A stretch of 64,000 bases of DNA from Limnanthes douglasii subsp. nivea (GCA_036936605.1 JAUPFV010000005.1:228251770-228315769), one strand, 5' to 3'; positions 33,091-44,249 are shown, numbered from the stretch's first letter. A program made the numbers and translations. The notes: a model not told the origin generated them from the sequence alone.

Positions 33091-34487
33091 TCACTAAATT
33101 ATTTATTTATCTATCAAATGGTTATGTATAAGATTTGACCAAAGAATTATACTCGGTAAATTAGACGTATTAGTAAATCATTGAAAAAATTATAATTTTG
33201 CACCATAAATTTTGCATCCATTGCTAATATGGGCTACTAGAATATTGTTAGAAGAATACATATGATTAGCCCTTTATATATTATAGGGTCGGATTGGATT
33301 GGAAGGCCTAAGAAGTAAAGTAAATTGAATTTTTTAGAGGGGAAGTTAAGACCAAATAGTTAAATTTGATGAGTAAGTTGTGTGCTTAATACTCAGCTAG
33401 ATGACTAGTACATTTGTTTATGAACTTGGGGGCTCATGAGATTGACCCAAACCTATGAACCGACCCAAAAAGCCTATGGACCTAAAAAAGTATAAATATT
33501 CTAAAAAACAACAACAAATGGGTTCGACTTTTTCTAAAAACAATAAATATAAGCATCTATTTTATCTCCTTACTTTCTATTAAGAATTTAAGACCATAAA
33601 AACTAAAGATCTTCCAAAGTTACCCATGGATCAGATTACATCATCACCAATATGTACTCTGAAATATCCTCATACTAATCATTCAAAATGGACAAGACTT
33701 CTTTTTTGCATAGACATTGTATTAGTGGTATAGCCATACTTTTTTTATAAATTACATTGTAAAAAATTACATATTTTGTTCCTTGTAAAATTAATGCTCG
33801 TGTTTGTGCTTTATCATGTGGTAATATTTGATCCTTAAAAAATAGCACCATTGACACCAATTCTCAGCCTCGTCAATTGATGGCACCACTGAATTTTCAA
33901 GCTGACACTTTGAAGTCCGCAATGGTTTTCGACTTTCACCAAAAGTTCCATGACCTTTACTTAGGATCGTTATGGTAAATGGTCTCGACCAATCAGCGGC
34001 TAGTTGAAGTGGTTGCCGTAGATTTTGATGATGATATGAAGGATGAAACAGTTGAAAGAGTAAAAAAATAAAAATGGGAGAACATTCCTGATACTTTAGT
34101 CGTTGTCAATATCGGAGTCAATGAGGAAGACATTGCTTTAAAGAAGTAACTTTAGCGGTTATACTTACTGTTTTTCCATTCGCATTAGTTTTTTGTTTTC
34201 CAATTTGAACGACCCCTAAAATACCATAGTATCATGTTGTGCCATACTATATTTCTCCCCATTTCACTAAGACCATATTCCTTCGACGAATAATGAATTT
34301 TCATTCTATGACTAAAGTTCCCAGATAGCTACGACATTTCAAGTTTCTTAAATGTTAATGCACTTTCTTTTTTTATCTCACTTTTTTTATTCCGCTTCAG
34401 TTTGGCCTAAACTAGCGGTGATCAACCTTTAGAGCGACACACACTTTTGTTATAACCTTGATTTGCTATCTCCTAAACTTAATGTTT
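33091..34487. other. AT-rich region with unassigned coding-like scraps
   Basis: A minus frame at 33675-33860 and a plus phrase at about 34000-34150 (VEVVAVDFDDDMKDETVERV) look protein-like, but I cannot assign them. They may be further retroelement debris. Confidence 0.3.
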
Positions 34488-34735
34488 CAGATTGCTCTTC
34501 GACCAAATAGGGTTGGAAAAATTTACGAAGGCTTCAGACCGATGCGAATCATAATTGTAGAACATTAGATTGCTTATTGGCAAACTAGGATTGGAACGCT
34601 TTACACAGGCTTCAGACGGAACCGAATCACACGCTTAAAGCATTGAATTTCTCTTTGACCAACAAATGTTGGAACGTGTAACAAAGGTTTCAGATCACGT
34701 TTGACCAACAGGGGTTGGAATAATATACAGATGTT
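34488..34735. repeat. Four degenerate tandem repeats, about 60-85 bp
   Basis: Each unit contains a variant of TTCAGAC, TTGACCAAC and AGGRTTGGAA. Starts are at about 34488, 34557, 34640 and 34692. It lies at the left edge of the older gypsy remnant, where such elements often carry untranslated repeats. Confidence 0.6.
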
Positions 34736-35404
34736 GCGGGTGAAACCGAAGTAATAATGGTTACACATATTAAAATTACAAGAAATTTATTAATATGCTG
34801 ACTATGTACGAACCTATTTAAAACCTTTATGCGTCACTAGGGTAGGAATGAGTATGCCACCGATCCCTTCAAAATTACATACAATGTAATACAAAATAAA
34901 CATTACATAATTACATAAAAAAATACGAGTATTCCCTGAAGTTGGTTTCCACCAACTGATCTACCCTTAAGACAGGGAAAGGTCCTTCAAGCACGCTCTA
35001 TTCAAATTTGTTAAGTTAACACATATCCTCAAACTTTTATTTTTTTTTCTTTACTAAAGTTGGGTTGGCAATCCACGTAGCATATTTAGACTTTCTGATA
35101 TTGCCTATACTTGATAATTTATCAACCTTGGTGACTATAATTGCAAAGTTTTCAATGGAAAATTACCTTATTTTCACGATATTGGCCTTGTGTTCGGGTT
35201 AACTAATAGCTTTGACATATAATATCAACTAGGACCTCAGTTACATTTTGGTAAACCATGCAAAAACATCCAAATTAATTGATCGAAACAAGATTAAATC
35301 CCTTCTCAAATCCCATGGTAGAAAAGTGTCGATGCTCAAACTTTTGCCTTCCTCAAAGAATTAGGCTTTGACATTCTTTTCGGGAATAAAAAACATTGAG
35401 GTCT

Positions 35405-36969
35405 CTATAGGATCTTCGACAACCTTGACCTCTTGGGAGGCCCCAAGAACTGATATTCCTCTTTTTTTAGTGCCAAATATGTTGCGTAACATTTCTTGGA
35501 AACTTTTTGGTTTATCCAAACTACACCCACTTTATACCTCACGACATACCGAATGAATTGATGAGTAGTCAAAGTGATGGCGTGCATCCGATCGAGACAC
35601 AACCTATCATAGATTTTATTGTAAGAAATGTGGTTATTTACCACCATAAGGAGCACTTGAACCACCTCTTTCTACTCGTCTCTTCCTAGAATAAATTTTG
35701 CCTCGAATTCTCTAGAAAATCGATGGCACTCACCCCGGTGAAACTAAAAACAGTCATGTTTGAATGTCGAATACTTGGAGATTCTTCATCTTATCATAGG
35801 TCTTCTTAAAAAGTATGTTTGTCGAACTTTTTGTGTCAATTAACATCCTTTAGATATTCTATCTCTCAATAATTGTTGTTATTATGATGACATCCTCGTT
35901 AAGGTCAACAATACCTCTAAGGTAATCATCGTTTAACACAATATGAGGGTAATGAGCTCGATTGAGATATGGTAATGTTCTCCCTTGGATTTTCCCTCCA
36001 TACTTCTGATATTTTTTTCTAGAACAATTGGTGATCTTCAAAATAAATCTCCATAAAAAATGGTATGAAGGACAAAAGATAAACTTGGATCTTAGATGAA
36101 ATGGTACGCACTACATGGTGGTTCTATTCAAGATCAAGATACTCACTCGGAAAATCAAACACTCTAGTTTCTTGTTCAACAATTACCATGTTGACATTCT
36201 CCTATTTGTGAATAGTCAATTAGGTCTGCAATCCTCTAGTCCTGAAATATCCTGACCCATTCCTCGTGTTTTTTTAACACCACTGTTGTTGTTTCTAAAA
36301 AAGTGTACGAACTTCTTATTATCGATCAGACTCTAGATCTCCTCTTTCAAGGTGATATAGTCCCTGGTCCAGTGACCAATGTCATTATGGTACTTGTAAT
36401 ATATTTTATTTATGTCATCTCGAAGTTTAGTTATGGTGAAAATATTCTTATACTAAACGCAGTTTTTAGTTTTATCATAAATCATCGCTATACTATCAGT
36501 ACGCTGAGCATATGTGTCATGTCTCAACCATTTGCTCTTTCGGTCATCCCGACCCCTCACTGAAGTCCTGCCTCGGACTGGAACAATCTAAACAAGTAAG
36601 TCTTTGCGCACTTTGATTTTGAGCTTGCGGTGCTCTTGATTGCACCGGTGTTGCAGGAAAAAGAATGAGATGGTAAGTGATTTACTGCTTATGTTTTACC
36701 TGAGATGCTCGATACACTACCGAAGTAACTATTGGGATCGGGACGGAGGGTTGATAGTTATACCGATGTTGATTATTTAGGACTAGCCAAAGTCGCTAGT
36801 CTTATTAACTTTGATTTGTGACTATACTTGAGCCAACAACACTCCAAAAATTAAAACTTTATGTTGATCATATCCTTAGCCAAAGTTCTTAGAAGGAGTC
36901 CTTGGATACAAAATGCGCAAATGACGTCCTCACTATAATACTTGAGACTGTTTTTGGTTTTCACGAAGC
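35405..36969 (-). pseudogene. Older gypsy element, left part: gag end, protease, start of pol
   Basis: On the minus strand, KYYKYHNDIGHWTRDYITL near 36350-36420 matches the gag C-terminal region of plant gypsy elements. MLIDTKSSTNILF near 35810-35850 is a protease site with Asp-Thr kept but the next Gly changed to Lys. HAITLTTHQFIRYVVRYKVG, then QKVSKKCYATYLALKK, at 35405-35590 is the segment before RT. Frames are broken throughout. The gag start is found on the other side of the young CRM element, at 42513-43180, so one old element was split. Lineage is probably Tat or Athila. Confidence 0.7.
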
Positions 36970-36974
36970 ATTGG
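36970..36974. repeat. Target site duplication, left copy (ATTGG)
   Basis: ATTGG directly abuts the left LTR; the same five bases follow the right LTR at 42508-42512. Confidence 0.93.
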
Positions 36975-37491
36975 TGGTGGCGACTGGTTTTGAAACACAG
37001 TCGTCGGCTGTAGAAATCAAGAGGAAGAAGACAAAAAGAACTGTTGGATAATTCTAACCCTAGGTTAGATTAAGGGAGACTTTAAAGAAAATTAAAATTG
37101 TATTCAAAAAAGTCTGAGGCAAAACTAGGGTTTGAGAGCCTTTTATAGAAGTGCTCGAAACCCTAGCCCAAAATTACATCTTTTTTTCTTATGCAATAAA
37201 ATAAAGCCCAGTCCAATTTCAAAGCGATTGGAGCTGGTTAAGTATTTTAATAAAATCTAAATAAAATAGGAAAATGCAGAAAATTTACTAAAACAGCAAA
37301 ACGAGGGTTTAAACGATTAAATTTAGGGCCTGGACTTCATCACTTTGTGATGCTTTCGAAAATTGTTGGGCTTCTCGACGCGTTCGATTTGAGTGGTCGC
37401 ATCGCCTAATTCTGATATCTGGGCCCCAAATAAAGCCTGTTTCCGTTTGTCCAAAAGGGCCATATAGTCATGGGCTTGTGCAACTACATCA
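36975..37491 (-). repeat. 3' LTR of the CRM-like element
   Basis: Looks identical to the 5' LTR. It carries the last 56 codons and the stop of the polyprotein (37323-37491). Confidence 0.95.
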
Positions 37492-40400
37492 TCCTCCCCT
37501 TCTTCGGAAGAATTCGCCCACGAATTCTCAGCTTCATCATCCTCAGCAGCAGCGGTAAATGGCACCAGGTGCTTCACGTTGAAAACGTTATGGGTCTTCA
37601 TGTGGCTTGGAAGTTTCAACCTGTATGCATTGGGATTAATCTTTTCAATGATTTCAAACGGACCCACCTTCCTTGCAGCCAACTTGTTGTACTCGTGTGC
37701 AGGATAGCGATCCCTGGTCAAAACAGCCCATACAAAGTCTCCCACTGCAAACTCCACCAGGCGGCGCTTCTTATCTGCGGCAATCTTGTACTTCTGTGTT
37801 GTTTCCTCCAAGTGTTTGCGGGTGTTCGCATGGATCTCCCATAGATCAGCAATGGCGTTCTCAACCTTAGCTGGGACCTTATCAAGCGTTGGGAAAGCTA
37901 AGTCCATAGGACCCCGTGGGTTATAACCATAGACTACCATGAAGGGACTATACCCAGTACTACGCTTGTGGTGCCTGTTGTAGGCGAACTCAACATGATA
38001 AAGACGAGAATCCCATGCTTTCAAGTTCCCAGAGACCTCTGTGCGTAACATGTTGCCTAACGTTCGATTAGTTACCTCGGTTTGGCCATCTGTCTGCGGG
38101 TGATATGCGCTGCTAAAACTCAGCTTCGTGTTTGTGAGGCGCCACAAACTCCTCCAAAAATGCCCCACAAACCGCGCATCGCGATCAGAAACGATATTCA
38201 AGGGTAGACCATGTAAGCGGTAGACCTCACGAAAGTATAAATTAGCAACATTCACAGCATCTGTGGTTTTCTTGCAGGCAATGAAGTGGGCCATCTTAGA
38301 AAACCTGTCAACCACTACAAAAATAGAATCGTTACCTCTCTGTGTTCTTGGCAGCCCAGAGATGAAATCCATGCTGACGCTTCGCCATGGTCCTTCCGGG
38401 ATTGGGAGTGGTAGGTATAGACCTGCGTTGGAGGATGTACCTTTTGCCACTTGGCAAACCCGACAACCAGCTACAAAACGGATAACATCTCGCCTCAAAT
38501 GCGGCCAGAAGAACTGACTGGATACAGAGTGAAGGGTTTGATCTCTACCCCCATGCCCCTCGTTATGTCTCTCCTGTACAATCAGTAATCTCAAACTGCC
38601 CTCAGGAACACAAAGTAAATTACCTTTAAAGAGGTAACCGTTGCTCACTGCAAAATCTTTTCTCAAACCTGCGCTGACGTCCTCTATAATAGGACCAAAA
38701 TATGGATCGATAGCTAGTAGATCCTTCATCATCTCGAATCCCACAACTTCTCCTTCCATACGAATCATCATACTGCGTCGGCTCAATGCGTCAGCTACAC
38801 GGTTAACTGTCCCTGAAGTATGCTTAATGGAAAAGGTAAATTGTTGCGTAAATGCTGCCCAACGTGCATGGCGGGAAGAGAGTTTCTCCTGACTCTGCAG
38901 ATGTTTTAAGGCATCATGATCGGTGTACAGGACAAAGTCATTGTAGGCCAAGTAGGAACTCCAGTGCTTCAAAGCTCGTACAACTGCATAGAACTCCTTG
39001 TCATAGGTGCTGTAGTTAAGTTTAGCTCCACTTAACTTTTCGCTGAAGTATGCTACAGGACGACCTCGTTGGCTGAGTACGGCGCCAATGCCCAATCCGG
39101 ACGCATCACAATGCAGTTCAAATCCTGTAGAAAAGTCAGGTAAAACCAGAATCGGTGCAGTGGTCAGTCTTACCTTGATTATCTCAAACGCTTTAGCTGC
39201 TTCAGGGGTCCAACAGAATGTCTTGCCCTTCATACACTCTGTAATGGGAGCCATAACAGTGCTGAAGTTATGTATGAACCGTCTGTAAAAAGAGACCAAT
39301 CCGTGAAAAGAGCGGACTTCAGTGATGGAAGTAGGAATAGGCCAGTCTCGCACGGCTTCTACTTTCGACTGATCCACTGAAAGCCCATCTTTTGACACAA
39401 CATACCCTAGGAAGACGACCGAATCTGTCATAAAACAACACTTATCGAGTCCTCCATAAAACTTCTCTCGCCTCAACACAACCAACACCTCGCGTAAGTG
39501 CTGGAGATGCAGCTCTTCCGTGGTACTATAAATAAGAATATCATCAAAGTACACAACAAGAAATTTTCCGATGAATGGGCGAAATACCTGGTTCATAACC
39601 CGCATGAACGTGCTAGGAGCGTTAGAAAGACCGAATGGCATTACCATCCATTCAAACAGACCTTCTCGGGTCTTGAAGGCTGTTTTCCACTCATCCCCCA
39701 TACGAATACGAATCTGGTGGTATCCGCTCTTCAAATCCAGCTTCGTAAACACAGTAGCACCATTCAATTGATCCAGTAAATCATCAAGGCGAGGAATAGG
39801 AAACCGATACCTGACTGTAATTTTGTTGATAGCCCGGCTATCCACACACATTCTCATTGAGCCATCTTTCTTTGGTGTTAATAGTGCAGGAACCGCACAA
39901 GGACTAAGACTCTCCCGGATGTGGCCTTTCGTTAACAGTTCCTCCACCTGTCTGCGAAGCTCTTCATGCTCTTTTGGGCTCATCCGATAATGCGGTCGGT
40001 TTGGTAGACTAGCACCCGGTACAAGGTCAATCTGGTGTTGGATATCTCTCAATGGAGGAAGACCTGTAGGTAAAGTATCGGGAAAGACAACAGAGAATTC
40101 TGCTAAAAGCGGCCGAACTCGCTCAGGTATACCAGCAAATGGATCAGTACTAAATTCTTTAACCATCAAAAGATAGACAATCCCTGTTTCATGAGCATGT
40201 TCTATAAACGCCTTTTGAGCTAGAAAGTTCTTACCCGACTCCTTTGATACTGCAAGGGCAGGTTTTGGAGAAACCTCTCTAGTTGGTGTTAATATGAACC
40301 TGACATTATTCCATATAAAACTGTAGCGGTTCCTCCTACCATCATATGTGACACTTCTGTCATATTGCCAGGGTCGGCCTAACAACAAGTGACACGCATC

Positions 40401-41945
40401 CATCCCAATGACATCGCACCAAGCTTTATCCCTATAGTTACCAACAAAGAAAGATACCAGACATCTTCTAGAGATACTTACCTCACTACCTTTCTTTAAC
40501 CAAGCAAGCTTGTAGGGGTTTGGGTGGTCTTCTGTTTTCAGGGCCAGTTTCTGGACAACTTCTTCAGAGATAACATTTTCGCAGCTCCCTGAATCAATAA
40601 CGAATTTGCATACCTTTCCCCCAATAGTACAAGTCGATTGGAAAATATTGTTCCGTAGCCAATCATCCCCATCACTTTTGGCTTTCGGCGTCAAGCAGAT
40701 ACGCCTTAGAACCAATGCCTGACCAATATCTCCTCCTGTAACCTGGTCCTCTGGAACCTCATCAACAACATCTTCTGGTTCTTCATCAAACCGCGGCTCG
40801 CCCTCCAGGGAAAAATCAGCAGTGTCAGCGAACAGACCCCTCGGGTGTTGTGGTTGTTGTCGTAATTTGGGACACTGTAAAGCAACGTGCCCTAGTTCAT
40901 GACAATGGTAGCACCGGACCTGTGAGGAAGTAACTGTGCGACTAGGGTCCTGTAAATTAGCACCTGTGCGCATAGGAGAAGCAGTTGGCACTCCTGGGTT
41001 AGGGCTTGGAACCGTCCTTTTGGGGAATGTCAATGGATTTTGTCTGGCAGTGTCTCCTCCATAAGGCCTTCGTGAAAGGGCTTTCTCCAGATGCAGTGCG
41101 CGCTGATGTGCTTCAGACACATTCACAGGGTCGAACATATTCAGCTGGTCCTGAAACTGTTGTCGCATCCCCCCTATATAGCGAGAGACTAGCTGATCTG
41201 CTGAATCAGTAATATATACACGGTTTTGTAGCGTGAAAAAATCGTTAGTGTACTCGTCAACAGTCTTTGACCCTTGTTTAAGGTTTTGGAACTGCTGATA
41301 CATTATGCGGTTATAGTTGTAAGGCAAAAACGCAGCCCTCATGTGCTTCACAAACTTAGCCCAAGTTGTTATTTTTGTCTTACCGTGCCTTGATCTGGTC
41401 TGCTTGAGCTGTTGCCACCAGGATGCAGCTCGGCCTCGGAACTTAGTTGCAGCCAACTGTACCCGCTTTGCATCCGGAACCTCCTTGAAATCAAGAACTT
41501 CTTCAACTGAGGCGATCCAATCTAAAAACTCCTCTGGTGCAAGACCCCCTTGGAACTCTGGGATCTCCAATCTGAATCCAGATTCCCACCGGTTGTTGGC
41601 GTTCAGATCAGAATCTCTCGGTGGCGGCTGCTCAAAGACTTGGTCACGGCAGTCTTGTGGTGAGTATTGACCCCTAACTTGTTCTCGCCGAGGAGCAAAC
41701 GGATTTTGCTCGCGACCGATCTCTCTCTCAGATCCCGACGGCTGGTTGCTCGAACCTGGTGCTCGAAAGCCGTTGGTTTGGTTGTTCAACAGCCTGTGTA
41801 GTGCTTCTTGTACGTCTCTCAACTGATTTCCCAACGAGTGCATCTGTTCACCAACCTGGGATTGGAATTGACCGAATTCATCACGGTCGATCGATTCAGT
41901 GATCGGAATAGTGGACTTCCCTCGAAAAGATCGCTTTGGCGGCAT
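37323..41945 (-). CDS. CRM-like gag-pol polyprotein, 1540 residues, intact
   Basis: The first ATG is at 41945 (MPPKRSFRGKSTIPITES); the frame is open further into the 5' LTR but without an ATG. Domains in order: gag (EFQGGLAPEEFLDWIASVEE to QRALHLEKAL, about 130-300); zinc knuckle CYHCHELGHVALQC near 345-360; aspartic protease site VIDSGSCENVIS near 447; RT with VVYFDDILIYS near 798; RNase H with HCDASGLGIGAV near 945 and TDHDALKHL near 1010; integrase with an HHCC zinc site near 1125-1165 and the D-D-E residues in SVSMDFISG, NIVSDRDARF and DGQTEVTNR (about 1190-1290); then GPFEIIEKINPNAYRLKLP. No canonical chromodomain is visible after it. The tail crosses the polypurine tract into the 3' LTR, a CRM trait. 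No stop or frameshift, so it could be active. Confidence 0.95.
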   Translation of the reverse strand: MPPKRSFRGKSTIPITESIDRDEFGQFQSQVGEQMHSLGNQLRDVQEALHRLLNNQTNGFRAPGSSNQPSGSEREIGREQNPFAPRREQVRGQYSPQDCRDQVFEQPPPRDSDLNANNRWESGFRLEIPEFQGGLAPEEFLDWIASVEEVLDFKEVPDAKRVQLAATKFRGRAASWWQQLKQTRSRHGKTKITTWAKFVKHMRAAFLPYNYNRIMYQQFQNLKQGSKTVDEYTNDFFTLQNRVYITDSADQLVSRYIGGMRQQFQDQLNMFDPVNVSEAHQRALHLEKALSRRPYGGDTARQNPLTFPKRTVPSPNPGVPTASPMRTGANLQDPSRTVTSSQVRCYHCHELGHVALQCPKLRQQPQHPRGLFADTADFSLEGEPRFDEEPEDVVDEVPEDQVTGGDIGQALVLRRICLTPKAKSDGDDWLRNNIFQSTCTIGGKVCKFVIDSGSCENVISEEVVQKLALKTEDHPNPYKLAWLKKGSEVSISRRCLVSFFVGNYRDKAWCDVIGMDACHLLLGRPWQYDRSVTYDGRRNRYSFIWNNVRFILTPTREVSPKPALAVSKESGKNFLAQKAFIEHAHETGIVYLLMVKEFSTDPFAGIPERVRPLLAEFSVVFPDTLPTGLPPLRDIQHQIDLVPGASLPNRPHYRMSPKEHEELRRQVEELLTKGHIRESLSPCAVPALLTPKKDGSMRMCVDSRAINKITVRYRFPIPRLDDLLDQLNGATVFTKLDLKSGYHQIRIRMGDEWKTAFKTREGLFEWMVMPFGLSNAPSTFMRVMNQVFRPFIGKFLVVYFDDILIYSTTEELHLQHLREVLVVLRREKFYGGLDKCCFMTDSVVFLGYVVSKDGLSVDQSKVEAVRDWPIPTSITEVRSFHGLVSFYRRFIHNFSTVMAPITECMKGKTFCWTPEAAKAFEIIKVRLTTAPILVLPDFSTGFELHCDASGLGIGAVLSQRGRPVAYFSEKLSGAKLNYSTYDKEFYAVVRALKHWSSYLAYNDFVLYTDHDALKHLQSQEKLSSRHARWAAFTQQFTFSIKHTSGTVNRVADALSRRSMMIRMEGEVVGFEMMKDLLAIDPYFGPIIEDVSAGLRKDFAVSNGYLFKGNLLCVPEGSLRLLIVQERHNEGHGGRDQTLHSVSSQFFWPHLRRDVIRFVAGCRVCQVAKGTSSNAGLYLPLPIPEGPWRSVSMDFISGLPRTQRGNDSIFVVVDRFSKMAHFIACKKTTDAVNVANLYFREVYRLHGLPLNIVSDRDARFVGHFWRSLWRLTNTKLSFSSAYHPQTDGQTEVTNRTLGNMLRTEVSGNLKAWDSRLYHVEFAYNRHHKRSTGYSPFMVVYGYNPRGPMDLAFPTLDKVPAKVENAIADLWEIHANTRKHLEETTQKYKIAADKKRRLVEFAVGDFVWAVLTRDRYPAHEYNKLAARKVGPFEIIEKINPNAYRLKLPSHMKTHNVFNVKHLVPFTAAAEDDEAENSWANSSEEGEDDVVAQAHDYMALLDKRKQALFGAQISELGDATTQIERVEKPNNFRKHHKVMKSRP
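37492..37504 (-). other. Polypurine tract
   Basis: AAGAAGGGGAGGA immediately before the 3' LTR. It also encodes part of the polyprotein tail (EEGED). Confidence 0.88.
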
Positions 41946-41974
41946 ACCGTCGTTACCCACGCCGTAGGAACTCT

Positions 41975-41987
41975 GGCTCTGATACCA
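41975..41987 (-). other. Primer-binding site, initiator tRNA-Met type
   Basis: TGGTATCAGAGCC on the minus strand, three bases after the 5' LTR, complementary to the 3' end of initiator tRNA-Met. Confidence 0.9.
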
Positions 41988-41990
41988 ATA

Positions 41991-42507
41991 TGGTGGCGAC
42001 TGGTTTTGAAACACAGTCGTCGGCTGTAGAAATCAAGAGGAAGAAGACAAAAAGAACTGTTGGATAATTCTAACCCTAGGTTAGATTAAGGGAGACTTTA
42101 AAGAAAATTAAAATTGTATTCAAAAAAGTCTGAGGCAAAACTAGGGTTTGAGAGCCTTTTATAGAAGTGCTCGAAACCCTAGCCCAAAATTACATCTTTT
42201 TTTCTTATGCAATAAAATAAAGCCCAGTCCAATTTCAAAGCGATTGGAGCTGGTTAAGTATTTTAATAAAATCTAAATAAAATAGGAAAATGCAGAAAAT
42301 TTACTAAAACAGCAAAACGAGGGTTTAAACGATTAAATTTAGGGCCTGGACTTCATCACTTTGTGATGCTTTCGAAAATTGTTGGGCTTCTCGACGCGTT
42401 CGATTTGAGTGGTCGCATCGCCTAATTCTGATATCTGGGCCCCAAATAAAGCCTGTTTCCGTTTGTCCAAAAGGGCCATATAGTCATGGGCTTGTGCAAC
42501 TACATCA
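41991..42507 (-). repeat. 5' LTR of the CRM-like element
   Basis: TG..CA ends. CTATAAAAGG on the minus strand (42155-42164) is a likely TATA box for the genomic transcript. Confidence 0.95.
42155..42164 (-). promoter_or_regulatory. Putative TATA box in the CRM 5' LTR
   Basis: CTATAAAAGG, about 210 bp upstream of the polyprotein ATG. Confidence 0.6.
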
Positions 42508-42512
42508 ATTGG
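42508..42512. repeat. Target site duplication, right copy (ATTGG)
   Basis: Matches 36970-36974. Confidence 0.93.
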
Positions 42513-43180
42513 GTATAGCACCCCCAAACTTTTTCAATTTACTTGATCAATGTGCATGCTGAAGTTCATGTGGACCTTGGCTTTTTTTTCTCTCTCACAA
42601 ATGGATGTCTGAACAAAGTTTATAGTCTCAAAATTAGCAATCAAAGTTGGATTCAACTGATTGAACCATGTCAAACCGTTACCTTTGAAAACCATTGAAA
42701 AGGTTCAGTAAAAAAGTCGATCATTATCTTCGAAACTAAATACGTAGTTTCTAAAGTGCTTAATGTAGTGTCCGGGATCACCATTTCTATTGTACTTCTT
42801 CGTCTTACAATGGTCGAACCTTCTTGACAGCTCTCTAGCAAAAGCTTTCAAGGCTAAGATGAAAATCCTTCTTCTATAGCCCTGATTATAAATTAGGTCA
42901 TTAACAGTCCTGTCCGGAGTTGAATACAGGTCCACGTGATACCATAGCCCTCATTGGTAGATCGGCAATTGGCATCCATACCCTAGCCCCTTCCCTGAGG
43001 CCATTTATTAAAAAAAAATTGAGTTTAAATCCTGGGATTGGAAACCAACCTATGGAGTTGTTAGGGAAGAAATGTTTGTTGCTGAAGGTCAGACGGCACA
43101 AGAAAGACCTGCGTGTGTTGTTAGATCTCGAGCCCAACCTCCGTTCACCTTGTCATTGTGGCCACAACCGGGGCAGCTAT
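42513..43180 (-). pseudogene. Older gypsy element, right part: gag start
   Basis: The minus frame shows YNRNGDPGHYIKHFRNYVFS, then LTWFNQLNPTLIANFETINF, which matches the gag of plant gypsy elements (GDP..H...F, W...L....I..F). It continues to the CRM insertion point and resumes at 36969. Stops are present. Confidence 0.7.
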
Positions 43181-43727
43181 TACTAGTGTATCCTGGTTAG
43201 GATCACGATCTATACGAGACTCCCTTTAGGATGCCTCAAACTTTTGGATTGAGATTGATGTCGACGTTTGGTATGCGCGTCACTCCTTTGGTGATGCCTT
43301 TTTTGGGTGAGGATTGATGTTCCTCACTATCAAAACATTTTTTATCACTAAAATATGCCGAAGATAACGACGTTTTACTTGACACTCCCTCTTGAGAGAC
43401 TTGTAACTCTTATTCGGACCATAAGGTCCCATAGACTCTGGATCCTCTACTTTAGTTGTTTATGTTTTGACCCTAATTTCAGATCGGAGGGCCGAAATCA
43501 TTGCAGTCAATAAAATTCAGCCAAATCAACCAATGTTTCTCTTTCGGGCTATAGTGGAGCCTCTTCAGCCATTAATTGTCATCTATGTTCTTCAAACTGA
43601 GATGTGGAAGCGTCGAAGATTTCCTAACCCATCACGTGTGATCTCAGTTCCTGGGTGATAAATGTGTCTTTCGCCCCTTGAGCAACCATGTTATCCGAGC
43701 TAACAAATACAAGAGCTTTCTTCTTAA
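43181..43727. other. Remainder of the older gypsy leader or flank
   Basis: No gene recognised. Probably upstream sequence of the split gypsy element; its LTR was not found. Confidence 0.35.
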
Positions 43728-43739
43728 CAATCACACTTT

Positions 43740-43961
43740 TTTTTTTCGGAGGGAACCCGCAGCCGCTACTCAGAGTGCAATGAGTGCGCACAGGGTAAAC
43801 CCTCAGTCTGACGCGATAGCCTGCAAACCAACGCCAGAAGGTAAACCACACAAGATGACAGGCTCAGCCGAGAAAGCGTATGTAGAGGGACTCGAACTCG
43901 TGACCTTTTGGTCATAAAAATGCCATATTCAACCAACTCGGCTACCCCCTTGGGGGCTTAG
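43740..43961 (-). mobile_element. tRNA-derived SINE, copy 1
   Basis: On the minus strand it begins just before GGGGGTAGCCGAGTTGGTTG, with pol III box A (TAGCCGAGTTGG) and, 30 bp on, box B (GGTCACGAGTTCGAGTC). It ends in a GGAACCC..TCCG segment and an A-run. CAATCACACTTT flanks it at 43728-43739 and 43962-43973 as a target duplication. A related copy lies at 50166-50401. Being A-tailed and tRNA-related, it depends on a LINE for movement. Confidence 0.9.
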
Positions 43962-44249
43962 CAATCACACTTTAAAAGATGGTTTTTGGATATCAATTGA
44001 AATGTCACTTCTATTATAATGGTCATTGATGAAACATAGTGCGACCATCCGACTCGACTAATCGGTTCGACCAACCATCTCAGCTCACTAGATATGATGA
44101 TATAATAAATTAAAGATAAAAATAACTAAATAGAGAATATTATGTGTTTATAATATAATAAAAATCGTTAACTATCTCAATTGCTATACGAAGTTATAAA
44201 TACAACAAATCTCTATTCTAATTTACTCTTTTTATAGTCATGCATATCG

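Larger units (their letters stand above)
36975..42507 (-). mobile_element. Complete CRM-like Ty3/gypsy retrotransposon
   Basis: Two LTRs of 517 bp, a primer-binding site, a polypurine tract, one uninterrupted polyprotein and a perfect 5-bp target duplication. The LTRs show no difference at a constant offset of 5016 bp when read by eye, so insertion is recent. The RT/RNase H text and the reading frame that runs into the 3' LTR are typical of CRM chromoviruses, which tend to occupy centromeric chromatin. It lies inside an older gypsy element. Confidence 0.95.

Noticed and set aside
33675..33860. Possible copia pre-integrase fragment on the minus strand
   Set aside because: Only a weak resemblance (ALILQGTKYVIFY); too little to assign.
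34001..34150. Plus-strand phrase VEVVAVDFDDDMKDETVERV
   Set aside because: Coding-like, but short, broken and without recognised homology; it could be Tat antisense ORF debris, but I cannot support that.
41946..42014. Longer start for the CRM polyprotein within the 5' LTR
   Set aside because: The codon at 42014 is GTG, not ATG, and lies in the LTR and PBS. The first ATG is at 41945.
37470..42029. Plus-strand ORFs opposite the CRM polyprotein
   Set aside because: Antisense shadows of an intact coding region.
42339..42527. Small minus ORF repeating the end of the CRM polyprotein
   Set aside because: It is the 5' LTR copy of the polyprotein tail, not a separate gene.
43467..43917. Plus- and minus-strand ORFs across the SINE
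   Set aside because: They start in gypsy flank and run through the SINE; no family features.
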